Positions 50,910 through 60,868 are shown, numbered from the stretch's first letter. The stretch: 64,000 bases of DNA from Deltaproteobacteria bacterium (GCA_019912665.1 JAIOIE010000008.1:1-64000); one strand, 5' to 3'. The notes: generated from the letters alone by a model not told the origin. Numbers and translations are program-made.

Positions 50910-51197
50910 ATGTCCATAACCGAAAAAGACGTGCTGCACGTGGCCGAGCTTGCGCGGCTCGCGCTCACCGAGAAAGAGAAGGAGCTTTACACAGTGCAGC
51001 TCAAGCGCATCCTGGGCTACGTAGAGAAGCTCTCCGAGCTCGATACCAAAGGCGTCGAGCCCACCACCCACACCGTGCCCCCCAGGACCGTATTCAGGGA
51101 GGACCGGGTGCTCCCGTCGCTTCCGAGAGAAGAGGCGTTGAGGAACGCGCCCTCATCCGAAAGGGGCTGCTTCAAGGTCCCTCAAATTATCGAATGA
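50910..51197 (+). CDS. gatC: Asp/Glu-tRNA amidotransferase subunit C
   Basis: 95 residues, full length. GatC is the linker subunit of GatCAB, which converts Glu-tRNA-Gln and Asp-tRNA-Asn to the amide forms. The sequence VLHVAELARLALTEKEKE and the C-terminal LPREEALRNAPSSERGCFKV are typical. The ATG follows GAGGAGA. With tRNA-Gln in the window, the organism probably relies on this indirect route. Confidence 0.95.
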   Translation: MSITEKDVLHVAELARLALTEKEKELYTVQLKRILGYVEKLSELDTKGVEPTTHTVPPRTVFREDRVLPSLPREEALRNAPSSERGCFKVPQIIE

Positions 51198-51224
51198 CAA
51201 TCAAACAGTAACGGAGAGAAGGAA

Positions 51225-52685
51225 TTGGATATAACCTCATTGGATATACGCGCACTTTCGGAGAAACTCGGCAAAAAGGAGCTTTCCTCTACTGAAGCGA
51301 CCCGGGCGTATCTCGAAAGGATTGAAAAAGTCGAGGGGCGGGTCTCCGCATTCGTTACCGTTACGCCTGAAGAGGCGCTCAAGGCCGCATCCGAGGCCGA
51401 CTCGCGCATCTCCAAGGGCGAGGACGTCACCCCGCTAACCGGCGTCCCCATAGCCGTAAAGGACATATTCTGCACCAGGGGCGTCAGGACGACCTGCTCA
51501 TCGAGGATACTCGAAAACTTCGCACCGCCCTATGACGCGGCCGTAGTAAAAAGGCTCAAGGGCGCGGGCGCCGTGATACTCGGGAAGAACAACATGGACG
51601 AGTTCGCCATGGGCTCCTCGACCGAGAACTCGGCCTTCAAGAAGACCCTCAACCCCTGGGCCCTGGACCGCGTGCCCGGCGGAAGCTCGGGCGGCTCCGC
51701 AGCGGCGGTCGCCGCCTCCGAGTGCGCGGCCTCGATCGGCACCGATACCGGCGGCTCGATAAGGCAGCCCGCGTCGTGCTGCGGCGTCGTGGGCTTGAAG
51801 CCCACTTACGGGAGGGTATCGAGGTTCGGCATGATAGCCTTCGCCTCGTCCCTCGACCAGGCCGGGCCGCTTACGAGGAGCGTTGAGGACGCGGCCATCA
51901 TGCTCAATGCGATAGCGGGCCACGACCAGCTCGATTCTACGTCGATAGACGCGCCGGTGCCCGATTATACCGCGAGCCTCAAATCCGGCATAAAGGGGCT
52001 CAGGGTGGGCATACCGAGGGAATATTTCATCGAGGGCATGGACCCTGATGTCGAGGATTCGGTCAGGAAGGCGCTCGAAACAATCAAGGCGCTCGGGGCC
52101 GAGCTCGTGGAGATAAGCCTCCCTCACACTGAGTACGCGGTGGCGGTCTATTATCTCGTCGCTACCGCAGAGGCGTCAAGCAACCTCGCTCGCTATGACG
52201 GCGTGAAGTACGGCCTTCGGGTGGACGAGCCCGGCAGCCTCCTTGACATGTACAAGAGGACCAGGGACGAGGGCTTCGGCCCTGAGGTCAAGAGGAGGAT
52301 AATGCTCGGCACCTACTCCCTTTCGGCCGGGTATTATGACGCTTATTACAAAAAGGCCTCTCAGGTGAGGACGCTCATAAAGGACGATTTCGAAAAGGCC
52401 TTCTCATCCTGCGACATCATCGCCACCCCGACTGCGCCCACCGCGGCCTTCAGGATAGGCGAGAAGCTCGAAGACCCTCTTACAATGTACCTTTCCGACA
52501 TATTCACCATCTCGTGCAACCTCGCCGGAATCCCGGGCATATCCCTCCCGTGCGGGTTCACGAAAGAGGGACTTCCTGTTGGGCTTCAGCTCCTCGGAAG
52601 ATACCTTGACGAGGAGACCGTCCTCAGGGCGGCATGGTCGTATGAGAACGCGACGGAGTGGAAGAAGAGAAGGCCTGAACTGTAA
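51225..52685 (+). CDS. gatA: Asp/Glu-tRNA amidotransferase subunit A
   Basis: 486 residues, amidase family. The Ser-cisSer-Lys triad is present: Lys in PIAVKDIF, and Ser residues in [15 protein letters not shown] and [13 protein letters not shown]. GatA releases ammonia from glutamine and passes it to GatB. The start is TTG, preceded by GGAGAGAAGGAA; no ATG is available near the family N-terminus. It lies 27 nt after gatC. Confidence 0.96.
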   Translation: MDITSLDIRALSEKLGKKELSSTEATRAYLERIEKVEGRVSAFVTVTPEEALKAASEADSRISKGEDVTPLTGVPIAVKDIFCTRGVRTTCSSRILENFAPPYDAAVVKRLKGAGAVILGKNNMDEFAMGSSTENSAFKKTLNPWALDRVPGGSSGGSAAAVAASECAASIGTDTGGSIRQPASCCGVVGLKPTYGRVSRFGMIAFASSLDQAGPLTRSVEDAAIMLNAIAGHDQLDSTSIDAPVPDYTASLKSGIKGLRVGIPREYFIEGMDPDVEDSVRKALETIKALGAELVEISLPHTEYAVAVYYLVATAEASSNLARYDGVKYGLRVDEPGSLLDMYKRTRDEGFGPEVKRRIMLGTYSLSAGYYDAYYKKASQVRTLIKDDFEKAFSSCDIIATPTAPTAAFRIGEKLEDPLTMYLSDIFTISCNLAGIPGISLPCGFTKEGLPVGLQLLGRYLDEETVLRAAWSYENATEWKKRRPEL

Positions 52686-52714
52686 GCTGGGTGCGGCAAG
52701 CCTCGTGTTTTTAA

Positions 52715-52736
52715 CCTCCCATCACTTGATGGGAGG
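52715..52736. repeat. Inverted repeat between gatA and gatB
   Basis: CCTCCCATCA-CT-TGATGGGAGG: perfect ten-base arms in the 140-nt gap between gatA and gatB. No T-run follows. It might modulate gatB expression or be a processing site. Confidence 0.5.
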
Positions 52737-52825
52737 GGTCGTGGGGAGGGTGAAAAAAACTTCACATCTTCCCGAGGGGACAACGCGCTACCCACGCATT
52801 TAAAAAAGCAAAAAGGACTATCCGG

Positions 52826-54265
52826 ATGAAATACGAAACTGTAATAGGGCTTGAAGTCCACGCCCAGCTACTGACAGATTCCAAGCTCTTTTGCGGCTGC
52901 TCGACTAAGTTCGGAGCTGAGCCGAATACGCAGGTCGACCCCATATGCCTGGGGCTTCCCGGCGTGCTGCCGGTCCTCAACAGGAAGGCCGTCGAGTACG
53001 CGGTGAAGATGGCCCTTGCGACCAACTGCAAGGTGAATAACCGGAGCGTCTTCGCCCGGAAGAACTACTTTTACCCCGACCTCCCGAAGGGCTACCAGAT
53101 ATCGCAGTACACGGAGCCTCTTGCCGAGCACGGCTGGCTCGATATCGACCTCGACGGCGGAAGGAAGCGGATAGGCATAACCCGCATCCACATGGAGGAG
53201 GACGCCGGGAAGCTCCTGCACGGCGAGGGGCCGGAGGACGAGGCATATAGCTTCGTGGACCTTAACCGCACGGGCGTGCCGCTTATAGAGATAGTGAGCG
53301 AGCCGGACATGCGCGCCTCGGATGAAGCGCAGGCCTATCTCAAGGCCCTCCGTGACATACTCGTCTATCTCGAGATATGCAGCGGCAACATGGAGGAAGG
53401 GAGCTTCCGCTGCGACGCGAACGTCTCCATCCGCCCCGCGGGCTCATCCAAGCTCGGCACAAAGGCTGAGCTTAAGAACATGAACTCCTTCAAGTTCGTG
53501 AAGGAGGCGATAGACTACGAGATCGCGCGCCAGATAGACCTGGTGGAGTCCGGCGGCAAGGTCGTCCAGGAGACGCGCCTTTTCGATTCGGCAAAGGGCG
53601 TGACCGTCTCCATGCGCTCGAAGGAAGAGGCTCACGACTACAGGTATTTCCCCGAACCAGATCTCCTCCCCCTCATAGTCCAGGATGCCATGGTCGAGGA
53701 GATGCGTTCCATATTGCCGGAGCTGCCGCAGGCCAAGAGGGAGCGTTTCGTCTCCGAATACGGCATTCCGGCCTATGACGCGGGCGTCCTCACTTCCTCA
53801 AAAGACCTCGCCGCCTATTACGAAGAAGCAGTGAAGGAGACGAACGAGCCCAAGGCCTCCTCGAACTGGATAATGGGAGAGCTACTCCGGCTCTTGAAAG
53901 AAGACAACCGCGACGTAAGGGATCGCCCGGTAAGCCCAAAGGGCCTCGCGAGGGTCATGGGCATGGTCAAGGCCGGCGAGATAAGCGGGAAGATAGCAAA
54001 AGAGGTCTTCGAGGAGATGTACAGGTCCGGGAAGACCCCGGAGGAGATAGTCAAGTCAAAGGGACTTACGCAGATATCCGGCGAAGATGAGCTCGCCAGG
54101 ATAGTCGACGGGATAATCGCGGCAAACCCGGAGAACGTCGAGCGCTACAGGTCCGGAAAGACCGCCCTCTTCGGCTTTTTCGTAGGCGAGGCCATGAAGG
54201 CCACCCGCGGCAAAGCCAACCCGCAGGTCATAAACAAGCTCCTTAAAGAGAAGCTCGGCATCTGA
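52826..54265 (+). CDS. gatB: Asp/Glu-tRNA amidotransferase subunit B
   Basis: 479 residues, full length. GatB phosphorylates the tRNA-bound acid and amidates it with ammonia from GatA. Signatures: [61 protein letters not shown] and a C-terminal YqeY-like helical tail ([18 protein letters not shown]). It ends about 30 nt before a bidirectional terminator. Confidence 0.97.
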   Translation: MKYETVIGLEVHAQLLTDSKLFCGCSTKFGAEPNTQVDPICLGLPGVLPVLNRKAVEYAVKMALATNCKVNNRSVFARKNYFYPDLPKGYQISQYTEPLAEHGWLDIDLDGGRKRIGITRIHMEEDAGKLLHGEGPEDEAYSFVDLNRTGVPLIEIVSEPDMRASDEAQAYLKALRDILVYLEICSGNMEEGSFRCDANVSIRPAGSSKLGTKAELKNMNSFKFVKEAIDYEIARQIDLVESGGKVVQETRLFDSAKGVTVSMRSKEEAHDYRYFPEPDLLPLIVQDAMVEEMRSILPELPQAKRERFVSEYGIPAYDAGVLTSSKDLAAYYEEAVKETNEPKASSNWIMGELLRLLKEDNRDVRDRPVSPKGLARVMGMVKAGEISGKIAKEVFEEMYRSGKTPEEIVKSKGLTQISGEDELARIVDGIIAANPENVERYRSGKTALFGFFVGEAMKATRGKANPQVINKLLKEKLGI

Positions 54266-54294
54266 ACTAATTCACAAGTAGCAGGATAGTTCAA

Positions 54295-54329
54295 AAAAGA
54301 GTGGCAGCATAATTTGCTGCCACTCTTTT
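54295..54329. terminator. Bidirectional intrinsic terminator
   Basis: AAAAGAGTGGCAGCA-TAATT-TGCTGCCACTCTTTT: a 15-pair stem with T-runs on both strands, between convergent gatB and the lipoprotein gene. It can end both transcripts. Confidence 0.92.
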
Positions 54330-54341
54330 TTTCTTTTAAAT

Positions 54342-54869
54342 TTACCTCTCAGCCACCGGAACCATTTTACCGTAAAGTTCTTTCGGCACTTCGCCCTTCA
54401 TTACAATAACCAAGCCATCACCTGTTTTTATTAAAGAAGACTTCGTGCCAAGATCAGCGTTGATGAACTCCGGGCTTAAAGTCCACATTGCTCCGGTAAG
54501 CGGATCAACGATGAGCCAACCGATAAGGCCACCGAATATAAGGTTCCCTCCTATATACCAGCCATTTGGGGATCCTTGGATAATAAATTGCCTGGTCTGG
54601 TACCCATCTTTCTCGAGAACGACATCGTATCTGGCGGATTTGAAATATCCAGCTCCTCTGTTAAGCGTTGCCGTATACGGAGTCTTGCCAACGTAAATTG
54701 TTGAACCGGTTCTGCTGTCCTCTATTCTCAAATTGACGTCAGATGGATTTGAATTGATTGTTATGACCTGCGGGGAGCCTTTACCTATAATTGAAGCGCA
54801 CCCATAAGAAAGCATGATCACGAAGAACACAGTTGATAATTGTAGCGACAACTTCAGCATTGCCTTCAT
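54342..54869 (-). CDS. Lipoprotein with PEGA-like beta domain
   Basis: 175 residues from the ATG at 54869, which has AGGAG six bases upstream; an upstream in-frame start lacks one. A signal peptide ends in the lipobox LSYGC. The mature part has ITINSNPSDVNLRIEDSRTG and VGKTPYTATLNR, the beta pattern of PEGA-type surface domains, then a hydrophobic GWYIGGNLIFGGLIGWLIVD segment. The DNA is noticeably richer in A+T than its neighbours, suggesting more recent acquisition. Function unknown. Confidence 0.75.
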   Translation of the reverse strand: MKAMLKLSLQLSTVFFVIMLSYGCASIIGKGSPQVITINSNPSDVNLRIEDSRTGSTIYVGKTPYTATLNRGAGYFKSARYDVVLEKDGYQTRQFIIQGSPNGWYIGGNLIFGGLIGWLIVDPLTGAMWTLSPEFINADLGTKSSLIKTGDGLVIVMKGEVPKELYGKMVPVAER

Positions 54870-55007
54870 AAACATCTCCTGTTTGAAATTTAAAATAACA
54901 CTCACATTAATGCCGGAAAATGAACCGCAAAGCGTATACAACCTACCATAAAACCGGAATTTAATTCAATACGAAAGTTAATAATCAAAATAATTGCTTT
55001 CATTAAA

Positions 55008-55445
55008 TTACGACCTCCTCCCGTACACCAGGTCTCCCCTCAGTTCCGCCACCATATCCTGGGTATTCGCCGGGTCGCCGCCCGGGTGGGAGTAGACTTC
55101 TATATACCTCCAGCGCGACAACCGGTCGTCATAGGTCGTTGTGACGAACCTGCCCTTCCCGGCGGCATCGGTTTTGAAATGGCTCCTGTCCACCCCCGCA
55201 GGCGCCCTCTCCCCGCGCTCGTTCACGAGCCATACCGAGTAGACCGTATCGGGCTTCAACCTGAAAAAGTCGATCCCGATGCTCCTCAGCCCGGGCATGA
55301 ACTTCATCCTTTCCGCCTCCAGCCTGCCGTAGCCTTCCCCGCCGCTTATGTTTTTCAACTCCATGAAAAACTTCGGTTGATACGTAAAAGTGTATGCGGC
55401 CAGAAAAAACTGAAGTACCGCTATGATGGCCAGGCTCTTTTTCAT
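55008..55445 (-). CDS. Secreted or membrane-anchored hypothetical protein
   Basis: 145 residues from the ATG at 55445 (MKKSLAIIAVLQFFLAAYTF), an N-terminal hydrophobic signal or anchor. The remainder is a soluble beta-rich domain (FRLKPDTVYSVWLVNERGER, then FVTTTYDDRLSRWRYIEVYS). No family recognised. The pattern of polar backbone with VWLVN and TDAAGKGRF resembles small extracytoplasmic beta-sandwich domains. Confidence 0.6.
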   Translation of the reverse strand: MKKSLAIIAVLQFFLAAYTFTYQPKFFMELKNISGGEGYGRLEAERMKFMPGLRSIGIDFFRLKPDTVYSVWLVNERGERAPAGVDRSHFKTDAAGKGRFVTTTYDDRLSRWRYIEVYSHPGGDPANTQDMVAELRGDLVYGRRS

Positions 55446-55631
55446 CGCCCGAATCCTTTCCCGCGGCTCACCCGGATTTTGCTCCGGCCGCGCCCTTGGT
55501 TTTCCACCCATATCAAATCATACAGCCTGTTCCCCGGCAGGTCAAAACCGCGCTCCAGACTGATTTGACAATGGAGGCTTCTCCTGTAAACTAACAACAT
55601 ACATAAAAGCTTATAAAGAAAGGAGACTGCG

Positions 55632-56270
55632 GTGAAAAGGATACTATCTTCTCTTATTCTGGCCGCGGCAGTATTGGGGATTTCGGCTGATTCCAGGGCT
55701 GAGAACTACATCCAGGCCTACCTGGGAGCCGCGATCCCGCACAAGGCTGACGTTGAGGGCGGCGGGCAGGCGGGCAGGATGGAATTCGAGGCAGGCCCGT
55801 CGGTCGGGATAAAAGGCGGGTGGTTCCGCGACCCGAGCTCCATCTTCGGGCTCCAAGTCGACCTTAATGCCCACTTCCCGGATACAGACGAGCTGGGCGC
55901 CGGCGGCGTCCGGGCGGCAATGGATGCGGACGTAAGGGTCCTTTCCGCCTCGGTTAACGTGATAGCGCGCTACACCGAGCCGGCCCTCCGTCCCTATGCA
56001 GGGTTCGGCGTCGGCTGGTATTTCGGGAGGATCTCGAACGGGACCCTTGCGACCCCCGTCTTCGGCGTCTCAAATACCTTTTCAGGGGATTCCGACCACA
56101 CCTTCGGATGGCATCTCCTGGCGGGCGTTGATTTCCCGGTCATCACCAATTTTTCGATATTCGGGGAATACAAGTACGCCAGGGCCGACTTCTCATTCGG
56201 AGGCGACCTCAATTTCGACCTCGATTACGAGGCGAGCCAGATTTACGGCGGCGTCTCTTACAGCTTCTGA
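55632..56270 (+). CDS. Outer-membrane beta-barrel protein
   Basis: 212 residues with a GTG start after AAAGGAGACTGCG. A signal peptide (MKRILSSLILAAAVLGISA) is followed by alternating strands (IQAYLGAAIPHKAD, then LRPYAGFGVGWYFGRI, then FSIFGEYKYARADFSF) and a C-terminal Phe (GGVSYSF), the usual barrel-assembly signal. It resembles small eight-stranded barrels of the OmpA/OmpW/Opa type. The exact family and ligand are unclear. Confidence 0.8.
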   Translation: MKRILSSLILAAAVLGISADSRAENYIQAYLGAAIPHKADVEGGGQAGRMEFEAGPSVGIKGGWFRDPSSIFGLQVDLNAHFPDTDELGAGGVRAAMDADVRVLSASVNVIARYTEPALRPYAGFGVGWYFGRISNGTLATPVFGVSNTFSGDSDHTFGWHLLAGVDFPVITNFSIFGEYKYARADFSFGGDLNFDLDYEASQIYGGVSYSF

Positions 56271-56333
56271 TTTTCCGGGGAATGGAAGGGCGATTTAAAA
56301 AAAACGGGACGTTTGCATTGAGGGTGGAAGGCC

Positions 56334-56756
56334 TTAATACTCGAAGACCTTCCACCCCTCTTTTTTCCACCTGAAGTAGTCCGCGATTATCCTTGCGTGG
56401 TCGAATGCAAGCGGGCCGGGGAAACTTTTCTCGGTAAATACGCCCGCTCCCTTTGCGTCGTCGCGGGCTTCCAGCGTCCCCGTGCCTTCGGCCACGAAAA
56501 CCACCGAGAGCGTATGCTTCCGAGGGTCCCTGGCCGGGTCAGAGTATGCGTGGAGCTGGCATTTCAAAGTAATTTCGAGCGAGGTCTCCTCCCTGGCTTC
56601 CCTAATTGCCGCGTCCTCGAGAGATTCCCCATAGTCCACGAATCCTCCGGGAAGGGCCCACCCCTCCGGAGGGTTTTTCCTCTCGATAAGCACGATGCCG
56701 CCCCCGGTCTCGATTATTACGTCGACCGTCGGGAGCGGGTTCCTGTACTCCGGCAT
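56334..56756 (-). CDS. Nudix hydrolase
   Basis: 140 residues. The Nudix box [25 protein letters not shown] is complete (the pattern Gx5Ex7REUxEExGU, with Ser in place of the final Gly). Members hydrolyse nucleoside diphosphates linked to other groups, often as ADP-ribose or oxidised-nucleotide cleaners. It follows galT by 24 nt and is likely in the same operon; a sugar-nucleotide substrate is possible but unproven. Confidence 0.9.
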   Translation of the reverse strand: MPEYRNPLPTVDVIIETGGGIVLIERKNPPEGWALPGGFVDYGESLEDAAIREAREETSLEITLKCQLHAYSDPARDPRKHTLSVVFVAEGTGTLEARDDAKGAGVFTEKSFPGPLAFDHARIIADYFRWKKEGWKVFEY

Positions 56757-56780
56757 AAGGCCCTCCTTTTCGGCTGGATT

Positions 56781-57776
56781 CTATTCGGGCCTGATCGACC
56801 TAAGGTACTCGGCGTTTCTTTCCGGCAGGCTCGTGTTGATGAACATGCCGCTTCCCATCTCGAAACCGGCTGCGGTATAGAGCCTCGGCACCAGGCTCAG
56901 GTACCAGTGGCAATACTCGTTTCCCGTGTCCTTGGGCCGCGACGACCTTATAACATAATTATAGTCCGGGTCCGAAAGCCCGTAATGGAACCTGGATAGG
57001 ATGTTCTTAAGGTGCGCGGCAAGGTCACTCGCCTCCTCACCGGTAAGCGAGCTGAACGAGGCCGAATGCCTTTTGGGGAATATCCATGTGTGGAAGGGCG
57101 AGAGGGCCGCATAAGGTATGAACGTCAGGAAATGCGGGGTGTCGTAAATGGTCCTTGTCCCGTCCTGCAGGTCCTTTTTAAGGACAGAGCAGATAAGGCA
57201 CTCGCCTGTGTCGTCGAAAAAATGGAGCGCCGCCTGGACCCTGTCCCTGAACTGGACCGGGACGACCGGGGTGGCTATGAGCTGCGAATGGGGATGGTCG
57301 AGGGACGTGCCTGCCCCCTCTCCGTGATTCTTGAATATGATGGCGTGCTCTACCCTGGGGTCCCTGTTCGCCTCCACGAAGCGGGCCATGTATACCCTTA
57401 TGAGCTCCTCTATATTGCCGACGTCCTGCAGGCCCGTATGGAGGTTATGCACGGGAGTTTCGATTATGACCTCGTGGACTCCGACTCCGGTGACCGCGGT
57501 CCGGAGGCCGTTCCCGAGCCGCTTTTTCTCGCCTTCAGGATTAAGGGCCGGGAACTTGTTCGCGACCACGCGTATTTTCCAGCCGTCCCCTTCAGGGACC
57601 CTGAACCGCTCGGCTGGCGTCTTGTGCTCGTTTCCGGGGCAGAAAGGGCAGGTCGGCAGGCGCTCAGGCCTTAAGCGGGTCTCCTTATTGTTGCTGAAGT
57701 CCTTGGGGCGCTTGGCGCGCTCGGTGGCGATGATCACCCATTCCCTGGTGACGACATTGAATCTCAGCTCCGGCAT
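56781..57776 (-). CDS. galT: Galactose-1-phosphate uridylyltransferase
   Basis: 331 residues, HIT superfamily. The catalytic HPHSQLIATPVVP (His-Pro-His), KNHGEGAGTSLDHPH and the zinc-site cysteines CPFCPGNE are present. It exchanges UMP between UDP-glucose and galactose 1-phosphate. Related ADP-sugar adenylyltransferases share these marks, so the nucleotide is not certain. A TATAAT lies just upstream of the ATG, so the mRNA may be nearly leaderless. Confidence 0.9.
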   Translation of the reverse strand: MPELRFNVVTREWVIIATERAKRPKDFSNNKETRLRPERLPTCPFCPGNEHKTPAERFRVPEGDGWKIRVVANKFPALNPEGEKKRLGNGLRTAVTGVGVHEVIIETPVHNLHTGLQDVGNIEELIRVYMARFVEANRDPRVEHAIIFKNHGEGAGTSLDHPHSQLIATPVVPVQFRDRVQAALHFFDDTGECLICSVLKKDLQDGTRTIYDTPHFLTFIPYAALSPFHTWIFPKRHSASFSSLTGEEASDLAAHLKNILSRFHYGLSDPDYNYVIRSSRPKDTGNEYCHWYLSLVPRLYTAAGFEMGSGMFINTSLPERNAEYLRSIRPE

Positions 57777-57907
57777 GGACGCATTATATCAGAAAACGGG
57801 TTTTTTAGAACCGGTAGCTTACTTATTGGGATAACACGGAAAGGCCAAAACAGTTAAAAAAACTGCGCTATTCAGCCCGACATTGAAGAGAGATGCTTTC
57901 GGATTTT

Positions 57908-58399
57908 TTAATGTCCGGACCCGTCGGCGAGCATGGCCTCTATCTGGCTCACATGGGACCTCTCCTCGTCCGCGAGCTCGTTGTACATGCGCTTTCCCTC
58001 CTCGGTCTCTGAGAAGGCCGAGAGGCTCTCGAAATAGCGGACCGAGTGCTTTTCGGTTTCAAGGGCCAGGAGGAGCGCTTTCCTGGGGTCGTCTAGCGAG
58101 CGCACCAGCTCGTCGACGTTTATGCGCCTGGTGAACATGTCGGCCCTGCCCTCCTTCTCGATGTAATCCTCTATCTCTATCTCCTCTTCCGTTATCTGGT
58201 CCCTGAACCCGGCCTCCGGGAAGAACTTCGTCTCTATGATCTTCAGGTGCCTCTTTTCGTCATCGGCGAGCTTTTTTAATATCGCCTTCGCCTCCCTGTT
58301 CGCGGTCTTCTCGGCGAGGAGCTTGTAGAACATGTAGCCGTTTACCTCTATCAGGGCCGCCGTCTTTACCGCTTCCTTTTCCTCGATATGCTCGAACAT
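57908..58399 (-). CDS. Ferritin-like (rubrerythrin-type) protein
   Basis: 163 residues, two helical pairs with four-helix-bundle iron ligands: ALIEVNGYMFYKLLAE (Glu...Tyr), LADDEKRHLKIIE (Glu-x2-His), ALETEKHSVRYFE (second Glu) and LADEERSHVSQIE (Glu-x2-His). This matches rubrerythrin-like ferritin domains without the rubredoxin module. A role in peroxide or iron handling is likely. It stands divergently from fabI. Confidence 0.88.
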   Translation of the reverse strand: MFEHIEEKEAVKTAALIEVNGYMFYKLLAEKTANREAKAILKKLADDEKRHLKIIETKFFPEAGFRDQITEEEIEIEDYIEKEGRADMFTRRINVDELVRSLDDPRKALLLALETEKHSVRYFESLSAFSETEEGKRMYNELADEERSHVSQIEAMLADGSGH

Positions 58400-58568
58400 T
58401 ATGAGATACCTCCTTCGGGCGCTCTGTTATGAGTTTATCGTAATTGCCCCTTCCGGGCAAACGAAAACCTGTTGAAAGGACGGGCGGTTTAATGGTAAGA
58501 AGTAATGCTGCTTTTACAAGCCGCTTAACCCCGGCTTACGGCAGTCTACTTTCCAGGGGGTGGTTCAT

Positions 58569-59339
58569 ATGGGTTTGCTCGACGGCAGGAAAGGTGTAAT
58601 CTTCGGGGTCGCGAACGACAGGAGCATAGCCTGGGCTATAGCCGAGGCCCTCAAAAGGGAGGGGATGGACCTGGCTTTTACGTATGCCGGGGAGGCGCTC
58701 GAGTCGAGGGTCAGGCCGCTCGCCGAATCGCTCGGCTCGAAGCTAATTCTCCCTTGCGACGTAACCGACGACGGGCAGATAGAGTCCGTATTCCAGACCA
58801 TCCGTAACGAATGGGGCGGGCTTGACGCCCTGGTCCATTCGGTCGCATTCGCGAAAAAAGAGGAGCTCAAGGGCGAATTTCTCACCACGTCGAGGGACGG
58901 CTTCAGGCTCGCGCTCGACGTAAGCGCCTTCTCCCTCGTCGCGCTCGCCAGGGCCTCGGCCCCCCTCATGGAAGGCAGGCCCGGCTCCATCGTGAGCCTT
59001 AGCTACTACGGTAGCGAGAAAGTAGTCGCGAACTACAATGTCATGGGTGTGGCCAAAGCGGCGCTCGAGGCGAGCTCCCGCTACCTTGCCGCCGACCTCG
59101 GGCCGCGCGGCATAAGGGTGAACACCATATCCGCGGGCCCGATAAAGACCCTGGCCGCCGCAGGGATCTCGGGCTTCAAGCAGATACTCGACGTCGTCGA
59201 GGCCAAGGCCCCGATGAAGAGGAACGTAACGCAGGCGGACGTCGCCGGCACGGCCCTGTACCTTATCTCTGACCTGTCGAGCGGAGTGACCGGAGAGATA
59301 ATCCACGTGGACTCGGGCTACAGCATAATGGGCATTTAG
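58569..59339 (+). CDS. fabI: Enoyl-[acyl-carrier-protein] reductase FabI
   Basis: 256 residues, full length. It performs the last reduction of fatty-acid elongation with NADH. The variant nucleotide motif GVANDRSIAWAIAEAL and the catalytic Tyr-x6-Lys (YNVMGVAK, preceded by SYYGSEKV) are those of FabI rather than ordinary short-chain dehydrogenases. The ATG at 58569 follows AGGGGGTGG; a GTG three codons earlier is less likely. The intergenic repeat begins directly after its stop. Confidence 0.96.
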   Translation: MGLLDGRKGVIFGVANDRSIAWAIAEALKREGMDLAFTYAGEALESRVRPLAESLGSKLILPCDVTDDGQIESVFQTIRNEWGGLDALVHSVAFAKKEELKGEFLTTSRDGFRLALDVSAFSLVALARASAPLMEGRPGSIVSLSYYGSEKVVANYNVMGVAKAALEASSRYLAADLGPRGIRVNTISAGPIKTLAAAGISGFKQILDVVEAKAPMKRNVTQADVAGTALYLISDLSSGVTGEIIHVDSGYSIMGI

Positions 59340-59495
59340 CAGCTTGCTGAAAAACTCAAAACCATGTACAGGCTGCTTAAAAAGTCCGAGATGCGAGGAG
59401 TCGAGAAATGAGGAATGAGGCGTACTTTTTTGTACGCCGGAGTGTCCAATTTTGAAGACGACAAAGCAGATTGGGCTTTTTAAGCAACTTGCTAG
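59340..59495 (+). repeat. Structured intergenic repeat, copy A
   Basis: About 155 bp starting right after the fabI stop. It shares most bases with copy B (61625-61783), by eye about ten differences over the central ~113 bp. Inner hairpin: GGCGTAC-TTTTTT-GTACGCC (59419-59438). Outer arms: GGCTGCTTAAAAAG (59371-59384) with CTTTTTAAGCA (59476-59486). No open frame of note. This fits a miniature inverted-repeat element or a structured RNA domain. Strand is arbitrary. Confidence 0.85.
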
Positions 59496-59537
59496 GGGCT
59501 TTGGGCCCGGAGACCGCACCCGACCGGACAAGAAGCC

Positions 59538-60794
59538 ATGCGCATCATAGCCGACCTGCACATACACAGCAAATATTCGAGGGCCACGAGCAGGGATATG
59601 GCCCTCGAATCCGTCGCGTCCTGGGCGAAGCTCAAGGGCATCGGCCTTTTGGGCACCGGCGACTTCACCCACCCGGCCCATTTCGCCTCGATAGAGGAGA
59701 AGCTCGAACCGGCCGGGAGCGGTCTTTTCGCGCTCAAGGGAAAGCCGGGCGAGGACCAGGTCCATTTCATGCTTACGGCGGAAGTATCCAATATCTTCTC
59801 GCAGGGCGGCCGGACCAGGAAGGTCCACAGCCTTATATTCTCGCCGAGCATTGAGGCGGCCAGGAAGATGAACGCCGCATTCAAGTCCCTGGGTAACATA
59901 AGCTCAGACGGCAGGCCGATTTTCGGCTTTTCGGCAAAGGACCTGGCGAAGCTCGTTTTCGACGCCTCGCCCGAGGCGATGCTCGTACCCGCGCACGCGT
60001 GGACGCCCTGGTTCTCCATCTTCGGCTCGAAATCAGGCTTCGGCTCCATCGAGGAATGCTTCGGAGAGTATTCAAGGCACATACACGCCATAGAGACAGG
60101 GCTATCCTCCGACCCGGAGATGAACTGGAGGGTCTCGGCCCTCGATCGTATAGCCCTCATATCCAACTCGGACGCCCACTCCCCCTCCAAGCTCGGCAGG
60201 GAGGCGAACGTCTTCGACTGCCCTATGGACTATTTTGAAATAAGAGATATCCTTTTAAAAAAGGACAAATCGAGGTTCCTCTTCACCGTGGAGTTCTTCC
60301 CGGAGGAAGGCAAGTACCATTCGGATGGCCATCGGGCCTGCGGCGTGAGGCTTAAGCCCGCCGAAACAAAGGCCCTTTCAGGCATCTGCCCGTCCTGCGG
60401 GAAGCCCCTCACGGTAGGGGTGCTATCCAGGGTCGAGGAGCTTGCCGATAGGCCGGAGGGAGTGCGGCCGGAGAACGCTATCCCGGCAAGGCGCCTCGTG
60501 CCCCTGGAGGAGATCCTTTCAGAGGCCATGGGAGTAGGGGTCGGGAGCCAGAAAGTACAGCGCGAATACAGGAGGCTTACGGCGCTGGCGCCCGAGTTCA
60601 GCTACCTTTTGGACATGGAAGAGAGCGAGATAAGGGAGGCCGCCGGAGACAGGGTCGCCTCCGCCATAATGAAAGTAAGGGAGGGCGATATTTCCATAAC
60701 CCCCGGCTTCGATGGGGAGTTCGGGCGCATCAGCATCTTCGGCCACGAGGCCACGGAAGAGAAGGACGCGGAGCACCATCCGTCCCTCTTCTGA
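59538..60794 (+). CDS. Endonuclease Q-like PHP-domain protein
   Basis: 418 residues. The PHP metal-site pattern is complete: ADLHIHSKYSRATS, GTGDFTHP, TAEVSNIFS, VHSLIF, PAHAWTPWFSIFGSKSGFGS and SNSDAHSP. A C-terminal zinc-finger-like region (SDGHRACGV, then CPSCGKPLTVGVLSR) is a hallmark of endonuclease Q, which nicks DNA 5' of deaminated bases (uracil, hypoxanthine, xanthine). EndoQ is best known from Thermococcales with scattered bacterial members. A helix-hairpin-helix-like tail (REGDISITPGFDGEFG) is also typical. Confidence 0.85.
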   Translation: MRIIADLHIHSKYSRATSRDMALESVASWAKLKGIGLLGTGDFTHPAHFASIEEKLEPAGSGLFALKGKPGEDQVHFMLTAEVSNIFSQGGRTRKVHSLIFSPSIEAARKMNAAFKSLGNISSDGRPIFGFSAKDLAKLVFDASPEAMLVPAHAWTPWFSIFGSKSGFGSIEECFGEYSRHIHAIETGLSSDPEMNWRVSALDRIALISNSDAHSPSKLGREANVFDCPMDYFEIRDILLKKDKSRFLFTVEFFPEEGKYHSDGHRACGVRLKPAETKALSGICPSCGKPLTVGVLSRVEELADRPEGVRPENAIPARRLVPLEEILSEAMGVGVGSQKVQREYRRLTALAPEFSYLLDMEESEIREAAGDRVASAIMKVREGDISITPGFDGEFGRISIFGHEATEEKDAEHHPSLF

Positions 60795-60868
60795 TCCCTT
60801 AGCGCGTCGAAAGAGGGCCGTTAACTAGAGCCCTGCGCTCAAACCAAATTCCAGGCAGGGAGGTTCAC

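Noticed and set aside
57777-57800. TATAAT near the galT start as a firm promoter
   Set aside because: There is no acceptable -35 box at 16-18 nt and the start would fall at the ATG, so it is only mentioned as a possibility under galT.
58743-59828. 361-codon minus-strand open frame across fabI, the repeat and EndoQ
   Set aside because: It overlaps well-supported genes in the opposite direction, is very rich in Gly, Arg and His as antisense frames of GC-rich genes are, and shows no domain.
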